Shown here one piece after another: positions 16,091 through 23,490 of a stretch of DNA of 26,759 nucleotides. A program made the translations under genes and the position numbers. The notes under the pieces were generated by a model that worked only from the letters and a program-made list of their open reading frames with translations, searched no databases and was not told the origin of the DNA. Location of the stretch: NCBI GenBank assembly GCA_002439165.1, contig DJTE01000020.1, forward strand, positions 102,965 through 129,723. Direction: 5' to 3'. The stretch comes from Chryseobacterium indologenes (GTDB taxonomy: Bacteria; Bacteroidota; Bacteroidia; Flavobacteriales; Weeksellaceae). Every line of letters begins with the position of its first letter. Position 1 is the first letter of the stretch.

Positions 16091-16125
16091 AAAACAAAAA
16101 AGTATAACCAAAGTGGTTATACTTT
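16091..16125 (-). terminator. Terminator after the 20-codon ORF, before the acyltransferase
   Basis: The 12-bp perfect arms AAAGTATAACCA (16099-16110) and TGGTTATACTTT (16114-16125) enclose a 3-nt loop. On the minus strand a T-rich tract (TTTTTTGTTTTT) follows. It lies 26 bp after the end of the micropeptide ORF. An operator role for the acyltransferase gene is an alternative. Confidence 0.75.
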
Positions 16126-16151
16126 ACAAATATATTGAAATATTATCGCTC

Positions 16152-16214
16152 TTAAAACAAACCGCTGATGAAATCTACGATTTTTATTACAATTTCTAGT
16201 GCAACTTGTACCAT
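16152..16214 (-). CDS. Candidate 20-residue amphipathic micropeptide
   Basis: The ORF encodes MVQVALEIVIKIVDFISGLF and lies alone in the 309-bp gap between the PspC gene and the acyltransferase gene. Polar residues Q3, E7, K11, D14 and S17/G18 are spaced 3-4 apart while the rest are almost all V, I, L or F, so the peptide would form a clearly two-faced helix. An in-frame stop directly precedes ACC-ATG, so it is not the end of a longer gene. A T-tract hairpin follows 26 bp later, as expected for a stand-alone small transcript. A -7-like box with one mismatch (TACCTTCG, plus-strand 16260-16267) lies upstream. The function is unknown; membrane-active peptide, type I toxin-like peptide or regulatory leader are all possible. 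Confidence 0.45.
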   Translation of the reverse strand: MVQVALEIVIKIVDFISGLF

Positions 16215-16385
16215 GGTTAGGGTATTTTTTTATTGATTTGGTTAAAATTTTTAACTATACGAAGGTATAACTTTTTTTTAACATAGTGAACTAAATATTT
16301 AATTTTTTTCGTTTCTGAGAGAAAGAAGAGTGTGAATTTCAAACGGTTGTCTTCCACCCACACCTTCTGCACTCTCTGAAGTTAA

Positions 16386-18104
16386 TTATTTAGTCTGTAT
16401 GGAAATTTCGTTTTTGCCGTCTTTGATCTTGATGTCTACATCTTTATTCATTTTTTTGATGCTGGACTTCATAGAGTCAATCACTTTATCTGCCTGTGAG
16501 TTAGGAACTTTTTTCCCGTTGATGATAATGCTGTCTTTATCGTCAGAATTGTACTCAATGGTAGAACCGTTTACAGAGATTTTATTCTTTTCGATCCGGA
16601 TCTTTCCATGCTCATCTTTATCCTGATCATCGTCATTGATGCCGTCTCCGTTCAGATCTCCGTCAAAATCAATCCTGTCATTTTTCACAGGGATCACCAC
16701 TGCTTTCTGAGGAATCACCAGTTCATAATTTACTCTGTAATTTCTGAATCTGTGATCGTAAGGATACTTGATGTAGTTCGGAAGGATGATTTTGTTATCC
16801 GCCACTTCTACCGGTACCGTTACCTGAACCGGAACGTTATAGCCGCTTCCTTCTTTTTTAATGATCAGGTATGGAGTTTTAATATCCGGTTTTCTGGTTA
16901 CTTCCACATAAATATAGTCTTCTTCATATACCGTTTTCTTATCAGAGTAAATATCATCGTCATAGGCTTTAAAGCTTTGAGGAATGTTTACCTGCTTCAC
17001 ATCTACATATAAGGTATCTGATGCGGTATTGATCGCTATATTTTCAGTGTCTTCCTTACTTCCTTTATAGATCAGGTTTTTCTTGGCCATGCTTACTCCG
17101 AAATAAGCTCCCAGTCCCAGAAGGAGAAGAAAAATACCTCCCAGTACCCATCCGATATTTCTCAGCTTTGTTTTCGGAGAAAAGATCTTGATGCTTAATA
17201 AACTGAAGATAATGGCCGGGATTAAACTTCCTAATACCATGATGGCAACCAGGATTTTATCAAGTCCGTTTTCGCCCATATAAAACTCCATTTTATTGGC
17301 TCCCGGGAAATCTGCACCTGTTCCGAAAAGTCCGAAGACCACGAAGATCCCTATGATGCTGCTTACGGCCATCAGTACGAAGATTCCTCCTACAATATAT
17401 TTCAGTACATTCCAGATTCCGCTCCCGGCATTGTTGATGTAAGGTTTGGTTTCGTTGTACATTTCTCCGACCCTCTGAGTAGATTCATTGGCAAACTGTA
17501 CCAGTTTATTAGACTCATTCTTAAGATTGTCGAAGTTCATAGGCTTTCCCTTCATTTTCAGGAAATCTGCTGCTGTTTCAGCTTTTGGAAGTACGATCCA
17601 GAGAATCACATAAAGAAGTCCGATCAGGGATGAAGAGATTGCTGCTGTAAAGATCCCCAGTACGAAGATTCCCAGCCAGATGGCTCTCATTGCCGTAATA
17701 TCCATACCTACATAGTGGGCAAGACCTGCACATACTCCGGCGACCTTTTGTCTTTCAGGATCACGGAACAGCTGCTTTTTATCTGTATATTCAGTTCCTG
17801 AATTGTAAGTTTTCTTGGTTGTCTTTTCAGAATAATAAGCTTCTTCCTGCTCTTCAATTTTTTCAGGGCTTCCGATCTGTGCAATTACCTTTTCTACGTC
17901 GGTATCGTTGATCACTTCACGTTTTCCAAGAGAATCTCTGAAGATTTCTACCATTCTGATTTCTATGTCATGCATTACCTCATCCGCTTCTGAAGCATCC
18001 AGTGAGCTTCTCAGTGCATTCAGGTAATCGCTTAGCTTTATATATGCGTGTTCTTCTATGGTAAAAGAAAAACCTGCGAGTCCTATTGAGAGTGTCTTGT
18101 TCAT
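16386..18104 (-). CDS. PspC domain membrane protein with HAAS-like N-terminus
   Basis: A 572-residue membrane protein. Residues 1-90 resemble a HAAS/DUF1700-type helical domain (YIKLSDYLNALRSSLDASEADEVMHDIEIRMVEIF), which often goes with PadR regulators. Residues 110-175 form a PspC domain (QLFRDPERQKVAGVCAGLAHYVGMD followed by membrane helices). Further spans lie at about 232-260, 283-306 and 318-338. Residues 339-572 form a large beta-rich domain, probably periplasmic, with an Asp-rich loop at about 480-497 (DGDLNGDGINDDD) resembling a calcium-binding EF-hand/TSP3 loop. It follows the PadR gene by 12 bp and is almost certainly co-transcribed and repressed by it. An envelope-stress role is inferred from PspC relatives. 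Confidence 0.9.
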   Translation of the reverse strand: MNKTLSIGLAGFSFTIEEHAYIKLSDYLNALRSSLDASEADEVMHDIEIRMVEIFRDSLGKREVINDTDVEKVIAQIGSPEKIEEQEEAYYSEKTTKKTYNSGTEYTDKKQLFRDPERQKVAGVCAGLAHYVGMDITAMRAIWLGIFVLGIFTAAISSSLIGLLYVILWIVLPKAETAADFLKMKGKPMNFDNLKNESNKLVQFANESTQRVGEMYNETKPYINNAGSGIWNVLKYIVGGIFVLMAVSSIIGIFVVFGLFGTGADFPGANKMEFYMGENGLDKILVAIMVLGSLIPAIIFSLLSIKIFSPKTKLRNIGWVLGGIFLLLLGLGAYFGVSMAKKNLIYKGSKEDTENIAINTASDTLYVDVKQVNIPQSFKAYDDDIYSDKKTVYEEDYIYVEVTRKPDIKTPYLIIKKEGSGYNVPVQVTVPVEVADNKIILPNYIKYPYDHRFRNYRVNYELVIPQKAVVIPVKNDRIDFDGDLNGDGINDDDQDKDEHGKIRIEKNKISVNGSTIEYNSDDKDSIIINGKKVPNSQADKVIDSMKSSIKKMNKDVDIKIKDGKNEISIQTK

Positions 18105-18116
18105 AGCTTTGTTTTT

Positions 18117-18446
18117 TTAATTTTTTTGAGTGATATGGTTTACTGAAGTGGTCAACTCATTCCATGTATTCTGAAGTTCATCCAGGAAAAGCTTTCCTTT
18201 TTCGGTGATCTGATAATATTTTCTTGGTGGCCCTCCCGTAGATTCTTCCCATCTGTAAGATAAGAACTCACCATTTTTTAGTCTTGTAAGGAGAGGGTAG
18301 AGGGTTCCTTCCACTACATCCAGTTTTCCTTTTTTTAGCTCATCAATCAAATCGGAAACATACATTTCACGGTGATTGATGAGACTTAAAATACAGAATT
18401 CCAGAATTCCTTTTCGCATCTGCGCTTTGGTATTTTCGGTATTCAT
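18117..18446 (-). CDS. PadR family transcriptional repressor
   Basis: A 109-residue winged-helix regulator with the full PadR signature: RKGILEFCILSLINHREMYVSDLIDELKKG at the N-terminus, EGTLYPLLTRLKNGEFL in the recognition helix and wing, and GGPPRKYYQITEKGKLFLDEL toward the C-terminus. It is the short subfamily-2 type and would act as a dimer. It is the first gene of a two-gene operon with the PspC membrane protein. An inverted repeat overlapping its own -7 box suggests autoregulation. No ligand can be inferred. Confidence 0.94.
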   Translation of the reverse strand: MNTENTKAQMRKGILEFCILSLINHREMYVSDLIDELKKGKLDVVEGTLYPLLTRLKNGEFLSYRWEESTGGPPRKYYQITEKGKLFLDELQNTWNELTTSVNHITQKN

Positions 18447-18515
18447 CTTTAATAAGTTTTGTTAATTAGTTATAGTTTCAGAATAAAAACCTAGCTAGAT
18501 GAGTCTATTCTGATT

Positions 18516-18555
18516 TTACATTACAAAGATATGTAATTAAAATGGTATTATGCAA
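18516..18555 (-). promoter_or_regulatory. PadR-PspC promoter with overlapping inverted repeat (likely operator)
   Basis: Read on the minus strand there is a -33 TTG (18555-18553), a 21-nt spacer and a -7 box TATCTTTG (18531-18524), which matches TTG-N17-23-TAnnTTTG. The -7 box sits within the dyad TTACAT-N9-ATGTAA (18516-18536), so a dimeric repressor bound there would block RNA polymerase. This would give a 5' leader of about 70 nt. Confidence 0.65.
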
Positions 18556-18691
18556 TACAAAGTAGTGAAAATTTTAAAATAAAATTGTTAAATAATTGAA
18601 AGTCAATAAAATAATTTTTGAAGATGAATTTCGTAAAAATTAAATTAGGTTAAAATAAAGCTTAAAAAGACCAAAATCGGGTAATGATTTG

Positions 18692-18699
18692 TATTTTTG
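18692..18699 (+). promoter_or_regulatory. -7 box (TATTTTTG) for the XAC2610-like gene
   Basis: An exact TAnnTTTG match 36 nt before the ATG at 18736. No convincing -33 TTG is found. The remaining AT-rich sequence of the 289-bp divergent gap shows no gene. Confidence 0.5.
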
Positions 18700-18735
18700 T
18701 GACAGACTTTCTTATTTCAAATACGACCGGACTCA

Positions 18736-19410
18736 ATGAGGAATACTAAATCACTTTACCGCTTATTACCCTTAATAACACTACTTGGCCCGCTATGTAC
18801 CGCACAGCAACGGTTTCAGATCAGCGATGCCTCCGGAAAATACAATGCCGAAATCAGAGTGGAAGACTGTGTGGATGATGGATGTAGAGGAAAGGGATCT
18901 GTGATCTTGTCTGATAAAAACGGAAATATCAGACAGACGTTTCAGTCACCGGATCTTGTGTTTTACTTTAAACAGAATTTTAAACCCTCCAAAGATATAA
19001 TGACCATCACCAGCGAAATGTTTCGTGACGAACCTTTATATTTCGGTGATTTCAATTTTGACGGAACAGAAGATGTGGCGGTAAGAAACGGTAACGGTGG
19101 AAATTACGGAAGCGCTTCCTATGATGTTTATGTTTTTAACACCACAAAAATGCAGTTTGTACCCAGTGAAGAACTCACAGAACTGGCAAGCGGCTACCAG
19201 GGGATGTTCGGGGTGGATGAAAAAAAGAGACGGCTGACCACTTTTGCCAGATCAGGGCAGTCTTATTATACCTATGAATATGAAGTTGTTCCTAAAAAAG
19301 GGATTGTACTGGTGTATGAAAAGATCGAGGATCACACCCATGAAGTCGTAAAAGTTACCGTAAAAAAGAAAGTGAATAACAAATGGGTAGTGAAGAAAAC
19401 TACCGAATAA
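18736..19410 (+). CDS. Exported XAC2610-related protein
   Basis: A 224-residue protein with an N-terminal signal peptide (about 1-23, cleavage near CTA-Q). The body resembles XAC2610-type proteins: YFGDFNFDGTEDVAVRNGNGGNYGSASYDVYVFN (about 96-129), then ELTELASGYQGMFGVDEKKRRLTTFARSG. The DFNFDG segment looks like an FG-GAP or calcium-binding turn. The C-terminus is lysine-rich (VKVTVKKKVNNKWVVKKT). No catalytic function is known for the family; it is presumably periplasmic. It is transcribed away from the PadR operon and followed 20 bp later by the HD-domain gene, with which it may share a transcript. Confidence 0.75.
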   Translation: MRNTKSLYRLLPLITLLGPLCTAQQRFQISDASGKYNAEIRVEDCVDDGCRGKGSVILSDKNGNIRQTFQSPDLVFYFKQNFKPSKDIMTITSEMFRDEPLYFGDFNFDGTEDVAVRNGNGGNYGSASYDVYVFNTTKMQFVPSEELTELASGYQGMFGVDEKKRRLTTFARSGQSYYTYEYEVVPKKGIVLVYEKIEDHTHEVVKVTVKKKVNNKWVVKKTTE

Positions 19411-19430
19411 AATGATAATTGTAAAGTAAG

Positions 19431-20021
19431 ATGAAAATACAGAAGGAGATTGATTTTATCCTGGCAGTAGATGCCCTGAAAAATGTACAGAGAAGAAATT
19501 ATAATGCAGACGATTCCAGAAGGGAAAATACCGCAGAACATTCATGGCAGATCATTATTCTGGCGCAAATCCTATATCCCTATGCAAAAAACCGTGCCGA
19601 TATAGATCTTTTGAGGGTCATCAGAATGCTTTCCATTCATGACCTGGTGGAAATTGAAGCCGGAGATACTTTCCTTTTTGATGAACAGGCAATGATAGGA
19701 AAATTTGAAAGAGAAAAAATTTCGGCACAGAAAATATTCGGTATCCTGGATGAGCCGTTACGTACGGAATTTTTTAACCTGTGGCTGGAATTTGAAGAAG
19801 AAAAAACACCGGATGCCATATTTGCGTGTTCCATAGACCGGATCATGCCTTTTATTTTGAATTCCCATACTTCAGGAAAAAGCTGGACAGAAGCCGGAGT
19901 GACAGAAAAACAGATCAGGAATATGCTGGAAACGGCCATTACCAGAGCATCAGATGAAATGGGGGAAGCTTTTGAATTCCTGCTGAACAGAAGCCTGGAG
20001 ACGGAAAAAGTTTTGAAATAG
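19431..20021 (+). CDS. HD-domain phosphohydrolase (YfbR/HDDC2-like)
   Basis: A 196-residue cytoplasmic HD-domain protein. Metal-binding features are visible: ENTAEHSWQ (first histidine, about residue 37), the HD pair in SIHDLVEIEAGDTF (about 67-80), and a later aspartate in ACSIDRIMPFI. This pattern matches YfbR/HDDC2-type 5'-deoxynucleotidases, which hydrolyse deoxynucleoside monophosphates, though related enzymes differ in substrate. It lies 20 bp after the XAC2610-like gene and ends in front of a strong terminator. Confidence 0.85.
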   Translation: MKIQKEIDFILAVDALKNVQRRNYNADDSRRENTAEHSWQIIILAQILYPYAKNRADIDLLRVIRMLSIHDLVEIEAGDTFLFDEQAMIGKFEREKISAQKIFGILDEPLRTEFFNLWLEFEEEKTPDAIFACSIDRIMPFILNSHTSGKSWTEAGVTEKQIRNMLETAITRASDEMGEAFEFLLNRSLETEKVLK

Positions 20022-20042
20022 CCGATTTTTTATAAAAATAAT

Positions 20043-20078
20043 AAAACACTGTTCACAGATTGAGCAGTGTTTTTTTTT
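20043..20078 (+). terminator. Intrinsic terminator after the HD-domain gene
   Basis: A 12-bp stem (AAAACACTGTTC at 20043-20054 with GAGCAGTGTTTT at 20062-20073, one G-T wobble) has a 7-nt loop and continues into a run of T to 20078. It is oriented for + strand transcription. Confidence 0.9.
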
Positions 20079-20212
20079 GCATAACAGAATTTAATTTACA
20101 ATATAAATAAATTCCTTTTTTGTTATTGATTTAGTGAATTATTGATTTTTTTTATTTCTGTATATACTTAATATTCGTATATTTAAGCAAAATATTAATA
20201 AAATAGATTGTT

Positions 20213-21115
20213 ATGAAGAAAAAATTACTATTTGTCGGCTTGTTAGCTGCAGGCCTTTCTTATTCGCAGGTAACAATAGGTTCAGGAACAAGAGTAGATA
20301 CCAACGTAGGGCTGTCATCCCCTATATCGATCTATTATGCGTACACGTTATCCCAGCAGCTTTATCTGGCCGGTGAGATCGGAGGTCCGATGACAATTCA
20401 GCAGTTAAAATTCTATACACAAAATGCTCCGTCTGCATTAAATAATACAGGAGAAATTGATGTATGGATCGGCCACACCGCTTTGAACGGCTTCCAGAAT
20501 ACGGTAAGCCCCACCGGAGCAGGATGGATTCCAATAGCCCAGCAGCAGAAATCACTTACAAGCGGGACTGTTTCCATCAATGGAAATGAAATTACACTGG
20601 TTTTAGATACACCATTTTCCTACAACGGTACCGATAATCTTGTGATCACCGTGGACGAAAACAGGCCTGGAAATGACGGATCGACTTATCCTTTCTATCA
20701 GACTGCTGACTATACAGGAGATATGACGCTCATCAACAGGAATGATTCGACCAATCCGGATCCTGCCAATCCCCCAACCAACTATACCGGACCTTCTTCT
20801 ACCTCTTCCTCTCAGGTACAGTCTAAAAAATACAAGCCTATTCTTACGCTGATCGGTCAGAACCTGGGAGTAGCAGAAGTAAAAACAATCGGTGATGCAG
20901 AAATTTCTCCTAACCCGGCTTCTGATTTTGTGACGATCACGAGCAGTCGTTCTGTGAATTCCGTAGAGATATCGGATGTAAACGGAAGAAGAATGAACAG
21001 TTCGGGGTTAACAGATAACAGGATAGATGTAAGCAGCCTGTCTGCCGGGATCTATTTTCTGAGAATTCATTTCAAAGACGGACTGATTACCACTAAAAAA
21101 ATAATCAAAAAATAA
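20213..21115 (+). CDS. T9SS-secreted protein with type A sorting domain
   Basis: A 300-residue exported protein: signal peptide (about 1-18, SYS-Q), one beta-rich domain (about 20-215) and a type A T9SS C-terminal sorting domain (about 228-300) with ISPNPASDFVTI, VEISDVNGR, IDVSSLSAGIYFLRI and the ending TTKKIIKK. The N-terminal domain is paralogous to that of the 104-1396 protein (shared AY/SY...QQ-x-YL, GHT, GAGWIP, FSYNGTDNLVI). It would cross the outer membrane through the type IX system and be released or anchored at the surface. It stands alone between a terminator and a large hairpin. Function is unknown. Confidence 0.88.
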   Translation: MKKKLLFVGLLAAGLSYSQVTIGSGTRVDTNVGLSSPISIYYAYTLSQQLYLAGEIGGPMTIQQLKFYTQNAPSALNNTGEIDVWIGHTALNGFQNTVSPTGAGWIPIAQQQKSLTSGTVSINGNEITLVLDTPFSYNGTDNLVITVDENRPGNDGSTYPFYQTADYTGDMTLINRNDSTNPDPANPPTNYTGPSSTSSSQVQSKKYKPILTLIGQNLGVAEVKTIGDAEISPNPASDFVTITSSRSVNSVEISDVNGRRMNSSGLTDNRIDVSSLSAGIYFLRIHFKDGLITTKKIIKK

Positions 21116-21134
21116 CCGGAACTGTTTTGAGTTA

Positions 21135-21187
21135 TTTGAAGATATTGTTTCGGGCGGCCGCAGGCCGCCCGAAACAATATCTTCAAA
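21135..21187. repeat. Perfect 53-bp hairpin element with GC-rich core
   Basis: Two perfect 25-bp arms (21135-21159 and 21163-21187) flank a 3-nt GCA loop. The outer half is AT-rich and the core (CGGGCGGCC) is pure G+C, including a GCGGCCGC octamer in an otherwise AT-rich sequence. It lies 20 bp after the stop of the T9SS protein and before a co-directional gene. It has no following T-run on either strand, so it is not a standard intrinsic terminator. Confidence 0.85.
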
Positions 21188-21258
21188 ATTTATAATTTCT
21201 TCTGCTTAAGAAATCCCTTGTAACGATTCAGCTATTTTCAGGTCTAATTAAAATAAAA

Positions 21259-22740
21259 ATGGATTTTGATTTAAGTTCTATAAGGAAATACTATCTGTTT
21301 AAAAGCAATGATAATAGAGTATTTCAGAATATTCCGGATGAAACGGCTGAAGATTTAAATCTTGATTTCCTTTTTTTTAAACTGGATCACACAAAATCCA
21401 AAATAGGAAAGCAGTATTTTTACTCCAAACTGAGGATCATCCCTCAAAATAAAGATTCTTTCTTTGACTATTACGTAGACTATTGTAGTGAAAATAAAAC
21501 GGATATTATTGAGAAAGAACTCGGAAAACTGAATAAATTTCATGATTCTGAAATCATTGATCTGATTGAAAACAGAATTTTTATCAATCAAAAATACCTT
21601 AATTACGCAAAACTTTCACTTACCTTACTCTGTATTATCCTGGTCTGCGGCATTTTTGTGAAACCTGTTCTCGGATTTATTATTCCCTTGTTTTTAGTCA
21701 ATGCTTATTTTCATTATGCCAATAAAAGCTACGTGGAATATTACAATGCCATTATTTCCAGATTATATACTGCTGTTATAGTAGCGAAAAATATAAGCAA
21801 AACAAAGGCTCTGGCGGAAGAATATAAGACAATTGATCTCAAAAGATTGGTGCGGGCCATATGGTCGGCAAATGCAGCACAACAATTGGCGAAAAATGAG
21901 TTTCTGATTGTTTTCTGGTTATTGCTGGAAATTGTCAGAATCACCTTCAATCTGGAGATTTTCGGATTCAGCAGGAATGTAAACATTCTGAATGCTTCCA
22001 AAGACAATCTTCTGAAAATTTATGAATATATCGGTAAAATCGATACTGCTGTGACCCTCTCTGAAATTAAGCATCAATATACGGTTTGCAAACCGGTTTT
22101 CAGTGAAAAGAAAGAGATAAAGGCAGAAAGAATCTATCACCCTCTGATTGATGGATGTGTGAAAAATGATCTGCATATTTCAGATTCCGGTATTGTTCTT
22201 ACGGGATCGAATATGTCCGGAAAAACAACCTTTATGAGAAGCCTGGCTGTCAATGCATTGATGGCCCAGCTATTCGGATTTTGCTTTGCAGACGCTTATG
22301 AAGCTCCTTTCATGAAGATCTTAACCTCAATTTCAATTAAAGACGACATTAATGAAAACAAAAGTTATTATCTGGAAGAAGTATTAAGAATCAAAGATTT
22401 CTTTAATGAAAAAGAAGGTTTTAATCTGATCCTGATTGATGAAATTTTTAAAGGTACGGGTACCAAAGAGAGAATTGCCATAAGTAAAGCTGTTTTAAAA
22501 GCCATGAACTCTGAACGGAACTTAATCTGCATTACCACCCATGATCTGGAAATAGCCAATTTTCTGGAAAGAAATAATTATGCCCTGTACTATTTTTCGG
22601 AAGAAATACAGGAAGATAAACTGCAGTTTACTTATCAGCTGAACCGGGGAATCAATCAAAAACCAAATGCCATAAGAATTTTGAAAATGTACGGATACCC
22701 CGAAGAGCTCATCAAAGAGTCCTGCACCTATCTTGAATAA
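21259..22740 (+). CDS. Membrane-anchored MutS-like ATPase
   Basis: A 493-residue protein with the MutS C-terminal ATPase: Walker A TGSNMSGKTT (about 315-324), the ABC-like segment SISIKDDINENKSYYLEEVLRI, Walker B LILIDEIFKGTGTKE (about 390-404) and the TTHD switch (about 419-422). The mismatch-binding N-terminal domains of true MutS are absent. Residues about 116-155 (LTLLCIILVCGIFVKPVLGFIIPLFLVNAY) form two membrane segments between a short N-terminal region and a helical lever-like region. It is therefore not expected to do classical mismatch repair. Its real role is unknown. It follows the hairpin element and is convergent with the thioesterase gene. Confidence 0.87.
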   Translation: MDFDLSSIRKYYLFKSNDNRVFQNIPDETAEDLNLDFLFFKLDHTKSKIGKQYFYSKLRIIPQNKDSFFDYYVDYCSENKTDIIEKELGKLNKFHDSEIIDLIENRIFINQKYLNYAKLSLTLLCIILVCGIFVKPVLGFIIPLFLVNAYFHYANKSYVEYYNAIISRLYTAVIVAKNISKTKALAEEYKTIDLKRLVRAIWSANAAQQLAKNEFLIVFWLLLEIVRITFNLEIFGFSRNVNILNASKDNLLKIYEYIGKIDTAVTLSEIKHQYTVCKPVFSEKKEIKAERIYHPLIDGCVKNDLHISDSGIVLTGSNMSGKTTFMRSLAVNALMAQLFGFCFADAYEAPFMKILTSISIKDDINENKSYYLEEVLRIKDFFNEKEGFNLILIDEIFKGTGTKERIAISKAVLKAMNSERNLICITTHDLEIANFLERNNYALYYFSEEIQEDKLQFTYQLNRGINQKPNAIRILKMYGYPEELIKESCTYLE

Positions 22741-22759
22741 TTATGGCAATGGAATGCGT

Positions 22760-23143
22760 TTATAGAATACGGATCGGTTTCTTGAATTCATCAATCGCTA
22801 CAAAAGTGAAATCCCCAACAATAGCTCTTTCCCTTTCATAAGAATACATCTGTTCCGTATAGATTTCAACATTTACTTTCATACTGGTTTTTCCTACATA
22901 GGAAACTTTTCCGATCAGTTCTACAATCGTTCCGGCGGGGATCGGTTTTTTAAAGTCGATCTTGTCGCTGCTTACCGTTACCACTCTTTTACGGGCAAAA
23001 CGGGTTGCTGTAATAAAAGCTACCTCATCCATCAGCTGCATGGCTGTCCCTCCGAAAAGAGTATCATAATGATTCGTAGTATTGGGGAAAACCGCTTTGA
23101 AAATTCTGGTTTCGGATGCTTCAATTCTTTCTTCTGTTGTCAT
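22760..23143 (-). CDS. Acyl-CoA thioesterase (hotdog fold, YciA/BACH type)
   Basis: A 127-residue single hotdog-domain thioesterase that would hydrolyse acyl-CoA esters. Family marks are FPNTTNHYDTLFGGTAMQLMDEVAFITATRFARKRVVTVSSDKIDFKKPI, with the active-site N-x-x-x-T-L-F-GG and M-D-E region, and later VGDFTFVAID. It is the first gene downstream of the cobalamin riboswitch on the same strand, with about 125 bp between. The start ATG at 23143 fits the family. The stop faces the mutS-like stop with a 19-bp gap and no visible terminator. Confidence 0.9.
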   Translation of the reverse strand: MTTEERIEASETRIFKAVFPNTTNHYDTLFGGTAMQLMDEVAFITATRFARKRVVTVSSDKIDFKKPIPAGTIVELIGKVSYVGKTSMKVNVEIYTEQMYSYERERAIVGDFTFVAIDEFKKPIRIL

Positions 23144-23267
23144 ATATCATTATTAATTAAAGCGAAATGAAATCAATTAAAACAACAGAACAATAACAGG
23201 AACCATAGGAATTCCTGAAACAATTCATCGGATCAATAAACTTCAAATCGCGAAAGTTTTTTGTTTA

Positions 23268-23426
23268 AAGAAAAGGCAGGTCTCCTGACTTGTAACATCT
23301 TTTATCTCCTTCCCGTGCCCTGCACAGTGGATCTTTTGATAAAGACTTCAGTTACTTACAGTTGCGCGACAGTCCGTGATTTTCACACGGTTCCCTTTTA
23401 ATCTGCGTTAAGCAGAACCACTTTCT
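23268..23426 (-). ncRNA. Cobalamin (B12) riboswitch
   Basis: Read on the minus strand, the element begins with a P1 half (AGAAAGTGG) and shows TTAAAAGGGAACCGTGTGAAAATC, then ACTGTCGCGCAACTGTAAG, the AGATCCACTGTGCAGGGCACGG region and the B12 box AGTCAGGAGACCTGCC (plus-strand 23290-23275), followed by the closing P1 half. The order and sequence of these elements are diagnostic of a cobalamin riboswitch. The nearest downstream gene is the acyl-CoA thioesterase, not the usual transporter or TonB receptor. Confidence 0.93.
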
Positions 23427-23457
23427 ATGATGAATAAGTGCAAAACTTTTTCGAATG

Positions 23458-23490
23458 CAAAAATAAGGATAATACAGAAAAGAACAGCAA
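23458..23490 (-). promoter_or_regulatory. Promoter of the cobalamin riboswitch transcript
   Basis: On the minus strand there is a TTG (23490-23488), a 22-nt spacer and TATTTTTG (23465-23458), matching the Bacteroidota consensus. The riboswitch starts about 30 nt downstream, and the box lies just after the stop of the upstream gene. Confidence 0.7.

Noticed and set aside
16321..16385. Imperfect inverted repeat after the PspC stop (GAGAG/GTGTG arms)
   Set aside because: Many mismatches between the arms and no T-run on the minus strand; too weak to call a terminator.
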